Shown: positions 38,151 to 47,469, counted from the stretch's first letter. The stretch: 64,000 bases of DNA from Hyphomicrobiales bacterium (GCA_900466875.1 UBNQ01000019.1:62001-126000), one strand, 5' to 3'. Notes: generated from the sequence alone by a model not told the origin. A program made the numbers and translations.

Positions 38151-39785
38151 ATGCTATCCATCAACCGTCGCCACGCCCTTGGCCTGATGTCGGCTGCCGC
38201 CGGCAGCATCATCCTGCCGCGCATGTCGTTCAGCCAGGGCACACGCCCGTCGATCACGATCGCGGTTCAGAAGATCACCAACAACAACACGCTCGACATC
38301 TGGAACGAGCAGTCCAACGTTGGTGAGCGCATTTTCTACCCGAACCTCTGGGAAGGCCTGATCAACCGTGACTGGATGGGCAACCAGGGTCCGGTTCCCG
38401 GTCTCGCGACCGAATGGAAGCGCATCGACGACAAGACGCTCGAGCTGAAGCTCCGTCCGGGTGTGAAGTTCCACAATGGCGACGAGCTGACGGCTGAAGA
38501 CGTCGTCTTCTCCTTCTCCAAGGAACGCGTATTCGGCAACACCGAACCGGCCGGCGGCAAGACGATCTTCGAAGCCGACAACAAGCCGACCACCGTCAAG
38601 GAACTGCCTGCAATCGTGCCTGGCGTCGGCCGTCGTCTGTGGCCGGCACTCGCGGGTGTCGAAGCCGTCGACAAGTACACGGTCCGCTTCCACAACACGA
38701 CGCCGGACGTCACACTTGAAGGCCGCCTCTATTCCGGCGGCAGCCAGATCACCAACCGCCGCGCCTGGGATGAAGCCAAGAGCTACATGGACTGGGCTCG
38801 CAAGCCGGTCACCACCGGCCCCTACATGATCGAGGAATTCAAGCCGGACGTTTCGCTGACGCTCGTCGCCTTCGACGAATACTGGGGTGGCCGTCCGCCG
38901 CTGCAGCAGATCCGCTTCGTCGAGGTTCCGGAAGTTGCTTCCCGCGTCAACGGCCTTCTGTCGGGCGAATACGATTTTGCCTGCGACCTGCCGCCGGACC
39001 AAATCTCGGCCATCGAAAATGCGCCTGGCCTCGAAATCCAGAGCTCGACCATCTGGAACCATCGTATCTCGGTGTTCAACACCCAGAACGAAATCCTCGC
39101 CAACCCGCTGGTGCGCCGCGCCATGACCCATTCGATCGACCGTCAGGCGATCGTCGAGGCTCTGTGGGCCGGCAAGACGGCCGTTCCGGCCGGTCTGCAG
39201 TTCGAATCCTTTGCCACTTCGAACATGTTCATCGACGGCTGGAAGGCTCCGGAATTCGATCCGGAACTGGCCAAAAAGCTGCTCGCCGAGGCAAATTACA
39301 AGGGCGACGCGATCCCGTACCGCCTGCTCAACAACTACTACACCAACCAGACTGCCAATGCGCAGATCATGGTCGAGATGTGGAAGCAGGTCGGCCTCAA
39401 CGTCGAGATCGAAATGAAGGAAAACTGGGCACAGATCCACGATCCGCAGGGCGTCAAGGGCGTGCGCGACTGGTCGGCTTCCAACACGATCAACGATCCG
39501 ATCACACCGATGATCGTGCAGTTCGGTCCGAACGGCGAAGTCCAGCAGAAGAAGGACTGGAGCAATGCGGAGGTCAACAAGCTCTCCGTCGTGCTCGAAA
39601 CCTCGACCGATCGCGACCTGCGCAAGAAGGCGATTGCCCGCATTCTGGAAATCACCGAACGCGAAGACCCTGCCTATCAGGTCCTGCACCAGAACGCCGT
39701 CTTTACCGGCATGAAGAAGTCGCTGAACTGGAAGGCAGCCCCTGCCTTCGCCATGGACTTCCGTGCTTCTAACTGGAACGCCTAA
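38151..39785 (+). CDS. dipeptide/opine-type ABC binding protein (SBP family 5)
   Basis: 544 residues. The signal contains a twin arginine (MLSINRRHALGLMSAAAGS) and likely ends near SFSQG. Family-5 features: GLATEWKRIDDKTLELKLRP, GVKFHNGDELTAEDVVFSFS and a large C-terminal lobe. AGGGGAAA precedes the ATG. It heads an operon of two ATPases, two permeases, a phosphodiesterase and an isomerase; AccA, which binds agrocinopine sugar-phosphodiesters, belongs to the same family and has comparable neighbours. Confidence 0.9.
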   Translation: MLSINRRHALGLMSAAAGSIILPRMSFSQGTRPSITIAVQKITNNNTLDIWNEQSNVGERIFYPNLWEGLINRDWMGNQGPVPGLATEWKRIDDKTLELKLRPGVKFHNGDELTAEDVVFSFSKERVFGNTEPAGGKTIFEADNKPTTVKELPAIVPGVGRRLWPALAGVEAVDKYTVRFHNTTPDVTLEGRLYSGGSQITNRRAWDEAKSYMDWARKPVTTGPYMIEEFKPDVSLTLVAFDEYWGGRPPLQQIRFVEVPEVASRVNGLLSGEYDFACDLPPDQISAIENAPGLEIQSSTIWNHRISVFNTQNEILANPLVRRAMTHSIDRQAIVEALWAGKTAVPAGLQFESFATSNMFIDGWKAPEFDPELAKKLLAEANYKGDAIPYRLLNNYYTNQTANAQIMVEMWKQVGLNVEIEMKENWAQIHDPQGVKGVRDWSASNTINDPITPMIVQFGPNGEVQQKKDWSNAEVNKLSVVLETSTDRDLRKKAIARILEITEREDPAYQVLHQNAVFTGMKKSLNWKAAPAFAMDFRASNWNA

Positions 39786-39800
39786 GCGTTTCTGATCCCG

Positions 39801-39827
39801 CGCCGGCCGCTGAAAAAGCGGCCGGCG
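39801..39827 (+). terminator. intercistronic hairpin after the binding-protein gene
   Basis: CGCCGGCCGC (39801-39810) pairs perfectly with GCGGCCGGCG (39818-39827) around a TGAAAAA loop, followed by TATTCTT. It can act as a partial terminator between the binding protein and the ATPase genes. Confidence 0.6.
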
Positions 39828-39836
39828 TATTCTTGA

Positions 39837-39938
39837 GCAATTCCAGCAAAAGTGGACTCCGGTTTTGCGTCCGGAATTGCGTTGAAACAAAGAGATAGAG
39901 AAGTTTCGCCTTTCGAAGAAAGGCGGAAACGCTCTATC
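39837..39938. repeat. palindromic intergenic element of rhizobial type
   Basis: Two adjacent hairpins. The first has GCAATTCC (39837-39844) against GGAATTGC (39873-39880), with CAAAA/TTTTG pairs inside. The second has GATAGAG (39894-39900) against CTCTATC (39932-39938), enclosing GTTTCGCCTTTC-GAA-GAAAGGCGGAAAC-type arms. From memory, closely similar sequences are scattered between genes in Rhizobiaceae genomes. This is the only copy I noticed in the window. Confidence 0.6.
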
Positions 39939-39960
39939 GCTGAAATGGAGATGCGCTCCG

Positions 39961-40974
39961 ATGGTTTCCAAAAACCTTGTGGAATTGCGCGGCCTCAAGG
40001 TCGCTTTCGACGGTGTCCAGGTTCTGCATGGCATCGATCTCGATGTCGGCCGCGGCGAGGCCATCGGCCTTGTCGGTGAATCGGGCTGCGGCAAGTCGGT
40101 GACGTGGCTTGCGGCGCTCGGCCTTCTGCCGGGCAAGGCGACGGTTTCCGGTTCCGTCCGTGTCGATGGTCAGGAGCTGATCGGTGGTCCCCGCACGGTT
40201 CTCGAAGGCGTGCGCGGCAAGCGCATCGCGATGATTTTTCAGGATCCGTCGAGCTCGCTCAATCCGGTGCTTCGCGTCGGTCGCCAGATCACCGAAGCGC
40301 TCGCCATTCATCGCGGCCTTTCGGGTGACGCTGCCAGGGCGGAAGCGCTCAGGCTGCTCGACATGGTCGGCATTCCGGATGCACGCCGGCGTTTTGAGCT
40401 TTTCCCGCATGAATTTTCCGGTGGTCAGTGCCAGCGGGTGATGATCGCCATGGCGCTTGCCGGCGAGCCGGACCTGCTTGTTGCCGACGAACCGACGACC
40501 GCGCTCGACGCGACGATCCAGGCGCAGATCCTCGACCTGCTGATCGAATTGCGCGCCGAGACCGGCATGGCAACCATTTTCATCAGCCATGATCTCGGTG
40601 CCGTCTCCCAGGTCTGCGAGCGGGCCTGCGTCATGTATGCCGGCCGCATCGTCGAGCAGGGCACGATCGAGGCGCTGTTCGACAATCCGCGCCATCCTTA
40701 TACGCGTGGGCTTTTCGATGCCATTCCGCGGCTCGATGGTCCGCGTGAGCGGCTGATCCCCATTCAGGGCACGGTTCCGCATCCGCGCGACCTGCCGGAA
40801 GGCTGTGCCTTCTCGCCGCGCTGTTCGCATGCCGCCGTCGACTGTCGCAGCCACAGGCCGGATCTCGATCCGCTGGCGGATGGCCGGCTGCTCGCCTGTC
40901 ATCACCCCGTCGGTCAGGTTTTGGCCGACACGCGCCGAAACGCCGAAACGCGCGTCATGGAGACCGTATCGTGA
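39961..40974 (+). CDS. ABC importer ATPase, DppD-like
   Basis: 337 residues: Walker [10 protein letters not shown] near 40, Walker [10 protein letters not shown] near 180, and the oligopeptide-importer C-terminus with the cysteine cluster [15 protein letters not shown] near 280-295, which in relatives binds an iron-sulfur cluster. The signature reads FSGGQCQRV rather than the usual QRQRV. It works with the DppF-like ATPase that overlaps it by 4 bp. Confidence 0.92.
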   Translation: MVSKNLVELRGLKVAFDGVQVLHGIDLDVGRGEAIGLVGESGCGKSVTWLAALGLLPGKATVSGSVRVDGQELIGGPRTVLEGVRGKRIAMIFQDPSSSLNPVLRVGRQITEALAIHRGLSGDAARAEALRLLDMVGIPDARRRFELFPHEFSGGQCQRVMIAMALAGEPDLLVADEPTTALDATIQAQILDLLIELRAETGMATIFISHDLGAVSQVCERACVMYAGRIVEQGTIEALFDNPRHPYTRGLFDAIPRLDGPRERLIPIQGTVPHPRDLPEGCAFSPRCSHAAVDCRSHRPDLDPLADGRLLACHHPVGQVLADTRRNAETRVMETVS

Positions 40975-41957
40975 CCGCCCCTCTGATCGAAGCGAGAGAT
41001 CTGGTCAGGACCTACGAAGTCCGCCAGGGCATGTTCGGCAAGGTGACGCCGGTGCGTGCCGTCGATGGTATCGACCTGAAAGTGATGCCGGGCGAAACCC
41101 TCGGCGTGGTCGGCGAATCCGGTTCGGGAAAATCGACGCTCGGGCGCATGCTGCTCGGCATCGATCCGCCGCAGGAAGGGCAGACCTTCTTTGATGGCGA
41201 AGCGATGCCGAAGCTCGGCACGCCGGAATGGCGCGCCTTGCGGGCGAAGATGCAGCTCGTCTATCAGGACCCGCTCGCAGCGCTCGATCGTCGTCTGACG
41301 ATTGCCGAGCAGGTCGCGGAGCCGCTTGCCATCCACAAGCTGGTCCCGAAGGAACATCGCGCAACCCGCGTGGCGGAACTGATGACGGCGGTGGGCTTGC
41401 GTCCCGATCAGGCGGACCGCTACCCGCACGAGCTTTCCGGCGGCCAGCGCCAGCGTGTCGTCATCGCCCGCGCGCTCGCCTCGCGTCCAAAACTGCTCGT
41501 CTGCGACGAGCCGGTTTCGGCGCTCGACGTGTCGATCCAGGCGCAGGTGGTCAACATGCTGCGCGATCTTCAGGAAAAGAACAGCATCGCGATGGTGTTC
41601 ATCAGCCACGACCTGAAGGTGGTGCGCAATATCGCCGACCGGGTGGCGGTGATGTATCTCGGCCGTATCGTGGAGGAGGCGTCGTCCGACGTCATCTTCG
41701 CCACGCCGTTGCATCCCTATACCAAGGCGCTGGTCTCCAGTGTCCCGGTGCCCGGCAAGCCGCTCAAGGGCCGCATGATCCTGCAGGGCGAACCGCCTAA
41801 CCCGGCCAACCGCCCCTCCGGCTGTGCCTTCCATCCCCGCTGTCCGCTGGCGACCGATATTTGCCGGACAAGCGTGCCGGCATTGCGTCCGGTTGCCGAT
41901 GGCCGCACCGCCGCCTGCCATTTGGTCACCAGTGCCGACCAGCCTGTAGCCGCATAA
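40971..41957 (+). CDS. ABC importer ATPase, DppF-like
   Basis: 328 residues: Walker A GESGSGKST near 50, signature LSGGQRQRV near 155, Walker B CDEPVSALD near 175, and the C-terminal cysteine cluster GCAFHPRCPLATDIC. Start GTG 40971 shares a GTGA with the DppD-like stop, so translation is coupled. The two ATPases are separate here, unlike the fused forms of the other three dipeptide-type importers in the window. Confidence 0.92.
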   Translation: MTAPLIEARDLVRTYEVRQGMFGKVTPVRAVDGIDLKVMPGETLGVVGESGSGKSTLGRMLLGIDPPQEGQTFFDGEAMPKLGTPEWRALRAKMQLVYQDPLAALDRRLTIAEQVAEPLAIHKLVPKEHRATRVAELMTAVGLRPDQADRYPHELSGGQRQRVVIARALASRPKLLVCDEPVSALDVSIQAQVVNMLRDLQEKNSIAMVFISHDLKVVRNIADRVAVMYLGRIVEEASSDVIFATPLHPYTKALVSSVPVPGKPLKGRMILQGEPPNPANRPSGCAFHPRCPLATDICRTSVPALRPVADGRTAACHLVTSADQPVAA

Positions 41958-41969
41958 GGAGCGAGAAAG

Positions 41970-42896
41970 ATGCTTCGTTTCGTATCGACCCGCATCCTGC
42001 GGGCACTCATCACCATTCTGGCGGTGCTGACCTTTGCCTTCGTCGTGCTGCGCATGTCGGGCGATCCGGCGCAGGTCATGCTCGGCCCCGACGTACCGCA
42101 GGAATCCGTCGATGCCTTCCGCAAGGCCTGGGGTCTCGATCAGCCGCTCTGGATCCAGTATCTCGCCTATATCAAGGCGATTTTCACCGGCGATTTCGGT
42201 GTCTCGATGCGCGATAAGGCCTCTGCCATGCAGCTCGTCATCGAGCGCATTCCGGCGACCCTGCAGCTCACCATTCCGGCGCTGTTCCTGAAAGTCGTGA
42301 TCGGCATTCCGGCCGGCGTTTACGCAGCGCTTCATCGCCAGAGCGCCGTCGACCGGGGCGTCATTCTGGCCGCCATCTTCGGGTTCACCATCCCGTCCTT
42401 CGTCATGGGCCTGCTTCTGGTGCTGATCTTCTCGATCACGCTCGGCCTGCTTCCCTCCGGCGGGCAGGATACATGGCAGCACGGCATCCTGCCGACGCTG
42501 ACGATGAGCATCGGCGGAATCGGCATTCTCGCCCGTTTTTCGCGCAGCGCGATGATCGAGGTTATGGGCCAGCCCTATATCCGCACGGCGTCTGCCAAGG
42601 GCATGCCGTGGCAGGATGTCGTCTGGCGCCATGCGCTTCCGAATGCCGCCGTGCCGATCGTTACCATTGTCGGCTTCATGGTCGGTTCGCTGATCGCCGG
42701 CGCCGTCGTGGTGGAATCGATCTTCTCCTGGCCCGGCATCGGTCGCCTTCTCGTCGTCTCGGTCACCAATCGCGATCTCGCCGTCGTCCAGTGCATCCTA
42801 CTGATGATCGCCGCCACCATGGTCGTGTCAAACCTGATCGTCGACCTGCTCTACGGCTGGCTCGATCCGCGTCTTCGTGCCCAGAGCGCCCATTAA
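41970..42896 (+). CDS. ABC importer permease, DppB-like
   Basis: 308 residues with DppB N-terminus (MLRFVSTRILRALITILAVL), six membrane helices and EAA loop (YIRTASAKGMPWQDVVWRHALPN). AAGGAG lies 8 nt upstream of the ATG; the gap to the ATPase gene is 12 bp. It pairs with the DppC-like protein encoded next. Confidence 0.92.
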   Translation: MLRFVSTRILRALITILAVLTFAFVVLRMSGDPAQVMLGPDVPQESVDAFRKAWGLDQPLWIQYLAYIKAIFTGDFGVSMRDKASAMQLVIERIPATLQLTIPALFLKVVIGIPAGVYAALHRQSAVDRGVILAAIFGFTIPSFVMGLLLVLIFSITLGLLPSGGQDTWQHGILPTLTMSIGGIGILARFSRSAMIEVMGQPYIRTASAKGMPWQDVVWRHALPNAAVPIVTIVGFMVGSLIAGAVVVESIFSWPGIGRLLVVSVTNRDLAVVQCILLMIAATMVVSNLIVDLLYGWLDPRLRAQSAH

Positions 42897-42908
42897 GGAG
42901 AGACGGAC

Positions 42909-43790
42909 ATGACAATCGTCGATACTTCCCGTCAGCCCGCCGCCGAGATGTCCTTCTTCACCCGCTTCATCAAGCAGGTGCGCAAGGTGCCTTTCTCCGT
43001 CGGTTTCGGCATCGCCTGGTTGGCCGCCATGGTCTTCGTCGCCTTTTTCGCCGACCTGATCCGCCCCTATGGCATCACCGCCATGGACCTGCGCGCCCGT
43101 CTGTCACTGCCCGGTAATCCAGCCCATCTTCTTGGAACCGACGAACTCGGACGTGACGTGCTTTCGCGCCTTCTCCAGTCGATCCGGGTTTCGCTCGCGA
43201 TCGCCTTCGGCGCAACGATCATCTCTGCGGTGGTCGGCACCACGCTCGGCTTTCTGGCGGCAAAATTCCGCGGCGCGGTGGAGCATTTCGTGCTGGTGCT
43301 TGCCGATTTCCAGGCAGCTCTGCCTTTCCTCATCATGTCGCTGGCGGTCCTTGCTTTCTTTGGTTCGTCCATGCCGCTCCTGATCGGCTTGATGGGGTTT
43401 TACGGCTGGGAGCGCTATGCGCGTATCGCCCGAGGACTGGCGATTTCGGCGAGCGCGCAAGGTTATGCGGCTGCCGTCGTGCAGCTCGGCGCGACCCCGA
43501 CGCGGGTCTACATGAAGCACATCCTGCCCAATGTCGCCTCGACGCTGATCGTCTCGATGACGCTGACTTTTCCGGAAATCATCCTGATGGAAAGCGGGCT
43601 CTCGTTCCTGGGTCTTGGCGTGCAGCCGCCGGAAACCAGCCTCGGCAACATGGTGGGCTTCGGCCGCGAATACCTGACCCGCGCACCCTGGATCATGCTT
43701 GCTCCCGCCTTCGTCATCATGATGACGACGCTGTCGATCTCGCTGGTCGGTGACTGGCTGCGCGACAAGCTCGACCCGACGCTCCGCTAA
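42909..43790 (+). CDS. ABC importer permease, DppC-like
   Basis: 293 residues: a roughly 40-residue cytoplasmic N-terminus, first helix, periplasmic segment with LLGTDELGRDVLSRLLQSIR, five more helices and EAA loop (AAAVVQLGATPTRVYMKHILP). AAGGAG sits 9 nt before the ATG. It completes the importer before the two catabolic genes. Confidence 0.92.
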   Translation: MTIVDTSRQPAAEMSFFTRFIKQVRKVPFSVGFGIAWLAAMVFVAFFADLIRPYGITAMDLRARLSLPGNPAHLLGTDELGRDVLSRLLQSIRVSLAIAFGATIISAVVGTTLGFLAAKFRGAVEHFVLVLADFQAALPFLIMSLAVLAFFGSSMPLLIGLMGFYGWERYARIARGLAISASAQGYAAAVVQLGATPTRVYMKHILPNVASTLIVSMTLTFPEIILMESGLSFLGLGVQPPETSLGNMVGFGREYLTRAPWIMLAPAFVIMMTTLSISLVGDWLRDKLDPTLR

Positions 43791-43817
43791 TTCGATTTGT
43801 CCCCTGAGGTAAGATCA

Positions 43818-44582
43818 ATGACCAAGACAAAAATCACCGGCCACCGCGGCGCCCGCAATATTTGGCCGGAAAACTCGCTGACCGGTTTCCGCAACGTGCT
43901 GGCGCTCGGCGTCGATGCGATCGAATTCGACGTGCATCTGACCGATGCCGGGGAACTGGTTGTCATCCATGACGCGACGCTGGAGCGCACGACCGACAAG
44001 GCCGGTCTGGTGCGGCACCTGACGCCGCAGTCCCGCACCGAGACGCATCTCGAAGCGACCGCGGATACGGTGCCGACCCTTGCTGAAGTGCTTGCCATCC
44101 TGGTCGATGCCGGCGAGCGGCAATTGCATGTGGAGATCAAGTCCGACGAGTCGAAAAACCCCTATCCCGGCATCACCGAGAAGGTTGTTGCCGAGATCGA
44201 GCGTTTCGGTCTCGCCGACCGCTGCCACCTGACATCGTTTGACGTGTCCGTGCTGGAGGAATGCCGCCGGGTGGCGCCGAAGGTGGAGCGTCTTGTGTCG
44301 GTGAATGCTGAATGGGCGGCGAAGCAGGGGGGGCTTGCGGCCTTCATCGACAATGTCGAGGGTCTCGTCGATATCGTCGCGATCCATCACGAATTGATGG
44401 CTGCCGAGTGGGAGCTGATCACATCGAAACTGCCGCTTGATCGTCTCTGCGTCTGGACGCTGAATGAGGAGGCGCTGATCCGGCCATGGCTGGAGCGCGG
44501 CATCGGCCACCTGACCTCCGACAGCCCCGACCTCGCGCTCAGCCTGCGTGAAGACATCCAATCGCAATCCGAACCTGCCTGA
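43818..44582 (+). CDS. glycerophosphodiester phosphodiesterase family protein
   Basis: 254 residues of the GDPD TIM-barrel: HRGARNIWPENSLTGF near 8-23 gives the catalytic His and Asn-Glu, EFDVHLTDAGELVVIHDATL near 37-56 supplies Glu, Asp and the second His, and HVEIKSD near 105 the third Glu. No signal peptide, so it cleaves an imported phosphodiester in the cytoplasm. ATG 43818 has GAGGTAAG upstream; 43797 is unsupported. The agrocinopine phosphodiesterase AccF is, as I recall, of this family and follows its importer genes in the same way. Confidence 0.9.
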   Translation: MTKTKITGHRGARNIWPENSLTGFRNVLALGVDAIEFDVHLTDAGELVVIHDATLERTTDKAGLVRHLTPQSRTETHLEATADTVPTLAEVLAILVDAGERQLHVEIKSDESKNPYPGITEKVVAEIERFGLADRCHLTSFDVSVLEECRRVAPKVERLVSVNAEWAAKQGGLAAFIDNVEGLVDIVAIHHELMAAEWELITSKLPLDRLCVWTLNEEALIRPWLERGIGHLTSDSPDLALSLREDIQSQSEPA

Positions 44583-44596
44583 AAAGGAATTTGACC

Positions 44597-45511
44597 ATGG
44601 GCAATATCATCGGCACGGGCTTTAATGCCGGCTCCCTGGACGGAGAACTGGCGAGCCTTGAACAGGAACTGCGCATCCTCGCAGAAATCGGCGTCGACAC
44701 GGTCGAACTGGGCCTGACCAGCCTCGATCTGATCGCCGGCGGCCGCATCATCGAGGAGCGTGCCGCTCGTCTGGTCGAGATCACCAGGCAGTTCGATTTC
44801 CGCTACACGGTCCACGGCCTCGTTTCTTCCAACTTCATGGATCCGGACACCTGCCGTTACCAGATCGATGCCGCCAAGGCGTTGGCGCAGGTCTGCGACC
44901 GGATCGGTGCCCGCATCCTCGTCCAGCATGGCGGAAATCTGCGCGCCGACCAGCTGGCTGAACGCGCCGATGCCGACAGCCGCGAGCGCGAAGCGCTGTT
45001 CGAGCTTGCCGAATTCTGCAAGCCCTATGGCGTGCGCATCGCATTCGAGAACATCTTCACCACCGAGCTTGGACAGTATCGCCAGACGCCGACACAGGTT
45101 GCCGAGACCGTCAGGGCGGTCAACCATCCGAACCTGGTGGCACTGATCGATTTCAGCCACGCCTATCTCGAATCCACCTATCGGGGCCTGAATTTCCGCG
45201 AAGAACTGCGCGCTATGGCGCCGGTCGCCGGCCATCTGCATGTGCATGACAGTTTCGGTCGCCCGCAGGCCTTCTACAAGCCGTACCACGTGCAGGAAAA
45301 CACAGCGCTCGGCATCGGCGACCTGCATATGCCGCTCGGCTGGGGTGATATCGACTGGGAAGATATCTTCTCCGAGCTGACCTTCCTGCCGGGTACCGTG
45401 CTGATGATGGAAATCGGCCGCCGTTACCACGCGGAACAGCCTGCAAGCCTCGAACGCGCCAAGCGCTTGATAGATCTGAATGCCAATCAGGCGGCAATCG
45501 CAGCCGAGTGA
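44597..45511 (+). CDS. sugar phosphate isomerase/epimerase-like TIM-barrel protein
   Basis: 304 residues of the AP-endonuclease-2/xylose isomerase-like barrel. Likely metal ligands are Glu in AFENIF, Asp and His in LIDFSHAY, His and Asp in HVHDSFG and Glu in MMEIGRRY. Such enzymes isomerise or epimerise sugars and inositols. ATG 44597 is chosen over TTG 44591 because AAGGA then sits 8 nt upstream. As the last gene after the phosphodiesterase, it probably converts the released sugar or polyol moiety. The substrate is unknown. Confidence 0.83.
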   Translation: MGNIIGTGFNAGSLDGELASLEQELRILAEIGVDTVELGLTSLDLIAGGRIIEERAARLVEITRQFDFRYTVHGLVSSNFMDPDTCRYQIDAAKALAQVCDRIGARILVQHGGNLRADQLAERADADSREREALFELAEFCKPYGVRIAFENIFTTELGQYRQTPTQVAETVRAVNHPNLVALIDFSHAYLESTYRGLNFREELRAMAPVAGHLHVHDSFGRPQAFYKPYHVQENTALGIGDLHMPLGWGDIDWEDIFSELTFLPGTVLMMEIGRRYHAEQPASLERAKRLIDLNANQAAIAAE

Positions 45512-45522
45512 ATTGAGACAAC

Positions 45523-45564
45523 GGCCTCCCTTCCCGCGCGTGAATACCTGCGGGAGGGGAGGCC
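45523..45564. terminator. strong bidirectional terminator-type hairpin
   Basis: A 15-bp stem (GGCCTCCCTTCCCGC against GCGGGAGGGGAGGCC, one G-U pair) with a 12-nt loop lies between the convergent isomerase and GMC genes. Confidence 0.75.
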
Positions 45565-45599
45565 TCTCCCGATCAAAGGATAGCGGTACCGCAAACCTG

Positions 45600-47198
45600 C
45601 TATGCCATGTGCCTGGCCGTCTGTGCCGGTTGCGCACGCGCGATGATCCCCACCAGATGATGTGCCAGTCGAACACCGAAGGCGACCGCGGGAAATGTCG
45701 GATTGGCCTGGCCGGATGTCGGGAATATCGAACTTCCGGCAACGAAAAGATTGTCGATATCGAAGGTGCGGCAGTTGGCGTCAACGACGCCATCGCGACG
45801 GCTGCTTCCCATTCGCGTCAGCCCGATCTGATGATAGCCGTCATGCGCCTGCGATATGACCATCTCCTCGAGATCGCCTTCCAGAAAGCGCAGTGAACCG
45901 ATGCCGGTTTGTCGAAGCCATTCGTCGAAGTTGTGATGGACGCGCAGCACGGACTGATAGTCTTCCGGGCAATAACTGAACTCAGTGCTTATCCCAAGCT
46001 GGCCGTCCTGATCGGGACCGTTGATCAGCTGCACGCGGCTCAGTCTCCTCGGCGCCTGCTCGGCATGGTAGGTCAGGCTATATTCGTTATGCGCATCGCG
46101 CATCTGGAGGTGCGGTAGCCCGTAAAAATATCTCTCATGGGCAACCTTGGAAATCGAGGCCAGACCGTTGATGGGATGCCGCATCAAAAACATTCCATGG
46201 GTGATGCAGTCCTGACGGGATGCGCTGCGCTTGCCTTGGATAACTTCCCTGAGAAAGACCGCCGAGGCCAGCGCCTGCCGGGGTGGCAGCTTCCCGACAT
46301 CCGAGTTGTGCGGCCACATCACCGTGTTCAACAGTTCCAGATTCCGTTGGGTTTGCGCAGATGGCTGCAGACGCGTGCGCGTGAAGCGGCCATCCGGCTG
46401 TCGCTTGAAGAAGAATTTTTCCGCAACGGCCTCCGACTGAAACCGGATCTGGGCGATCTGGCCCGTCAAATGACCCATGTAATATCGTCCGAGCGGGCCT
46501 TCCTCGCCGGCAAAGAGGTCCGGGAATTGTGCCTGAAGGTTCAAAAGGATGCGTGAGTTCTCACGGCCTCCACAGGCCAGGATGAAATGGTTTGCACGAA
46601 CGGTAGCCAGATGTTTGTCGCATCGGATCGTCGCTGAAGCGGCTCTGCCTGTTGTGCTGTCGAAATTCAACTTGATCAACTGGGCATCGAGAAGGATGTG
46701 CAGCGATTTCGAAGACAGGAGAGCGGCGCGGTTTGCCGTTGCGGTGTTGCGCGGAAAAGCCCAGCTTTCGAACGATTCAATGAATGCTTCGTCGGATATC
46801 GATGCATTGTGCGGGCGCGGCGCCTTCATCAACTGCGCCGCCTCGACATAAAAGGGCTCCAGTTCGCTGTGGCTGATCGGCCAGCGGGCCTCCTCGCCAA
46901 GATAGTCGCGGTGTTCGAAATCGATGTCGTCGAGTTCGACACATCGCCCTCCCCATCGGCTGGAGGTTCCGCCCAGGCCAAAGGCCAGCGTATCGTGGTC
47001 GGGCGCGTGAGGGACGGCGTCATCCAGCCGCACACCTTCCTGCCTCTTCGGCGATGTCGCATTGCGCGCCCCGCGTTCGAGGAGGATAGTTCGAATGCCG
47101 TATCTGCTCAATGTGAGAGCGATACAGACACCGACAGGCCCGGCACCGACAACGCACACGTCGAAATGACCACTCAGGATATCGCGGCTGGACAGCAT
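45600..47198 (-). CDS. GMC-type FAD-dependent oxidoreductase
   Basis: 532 residues. FAD Rossmann motif GAGPVGVCIALTLSRYG near 18-34 with Glu at the second strand end (LLERG), the GMC loop GLGGTSSRWGG near 74-84, and the C-terminal GMC segment VAGSSIFPTSGQANPTFP with the family's substrate-site region. Such enzymes oxidise alcohols or sugars. There is no signal peptide or partner subunit, and it is not in an operon. A 21-bp palindrome lies 38 bp upstream of its start. The substrate cannot be named. Confidence 0.85.
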   Translation of the reverse strand: MLSSRDILSGHFDVCVVGAGPVGVCIALTLSRYGIRTILLERGARNATSPKRQEGVRLDDAVPHAPDHDTLAFGLGGTSSRWGGRCVELDDIDFEHRDYLGEEARWPISHSELEPFYVEAAQLMKAPRPHNASISDEAFIESFESWAFPRNTATANRAALLSSKSLHILLDAQLIKLNFDSTTGRAASATIRCDKHLATVRANHFILACGGRENSRILLNLQAQFPDLFAGEEGPLGRYYMGHLTGQIAQIRFQSEAVAEKFFFKRQPDGRFTRTRLQPSAQTQRNLELLNTVMWPHNSDVGKLPPRQALASAVFLREVIQGKRSASRQDCITHGMFLMRHPINGLASISKVAHERYFYGLPHLQMRDAHNEYSLTYHAEQAPRRLSRVQLINGPDQDGQLGISTEFSYCPEDYQSVLRVHHNFDEWLRQTGIGSLRFLEGDLEEMVISQAHDGYHQIGLTRMGSSRRDGVVDANCRTFDIDNLFVAGSSIFPTSGQANPTFPAVAFGVRLAHHLVGIIARAQPAQTARHMA

Positions 47199-47235
47199 AA
47201 AGATACACCCCCATCACTGGTCGGACATGTTGATC

Positions 47236-47256
47236 GGGCACATCATTGATGTGCCC
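47236..47256. promoter_or_regulatory. 21-bp perfect palindrome upstream of the GMC gene
   Basis: GGGCACATCA and TGATGTGCCC flank a single T. It lies 38-58 bp upstream of the GMC start. It could be an operator for an unlinked regulator or a hairpin in the 5' leader; no regulator gene is adjacent. Confidence 0.45.
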
Positions 47257-47370
47257 GCATAGCCGATATCGCTTCTCTACATTGCTGGAGGCGTGCCGCG
47301 CCGCCTCTCTGTTCTCGTTGGACCGTCCCGGAGGAAGCATCCGACCTGCGCCAGCAGAGGAGATGCATCC

Positions 47371-47469
47371 ATGCATTTGCATAAGCCAACTAATGTGTGC
47401 GTTTTTAGATTAGATGCTTGGTGGAGTATACTATTTTTGAGTTTAAGACCCGTGTATTTTAATAGATGA
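47371..47469 (+). CDS. possible 32-residue small protein
   Basis: ATG 47371 has AGGAG (47358-47362) 8 nt upstream. The product starts MHLHKPTNVCVFRL and has a short hydrophobic stretch WWSILFLSL, so it could be a small membrane-associated peptide. Base composition is much more AT-rich than the neighbours. Nothing else supports it, and chance is a real possibility. Confidence 0.2.
   Translation: MHLHKPTNVCVFRLDAWWSILFLSLRPVYFNR

Noticed and set aside
47363..47382. tandem ATGCAT/TTGCAT units
   Set aside because: Only three imperfect units overlapping a ribosome-site/ORF start; too short to call a repeat element.
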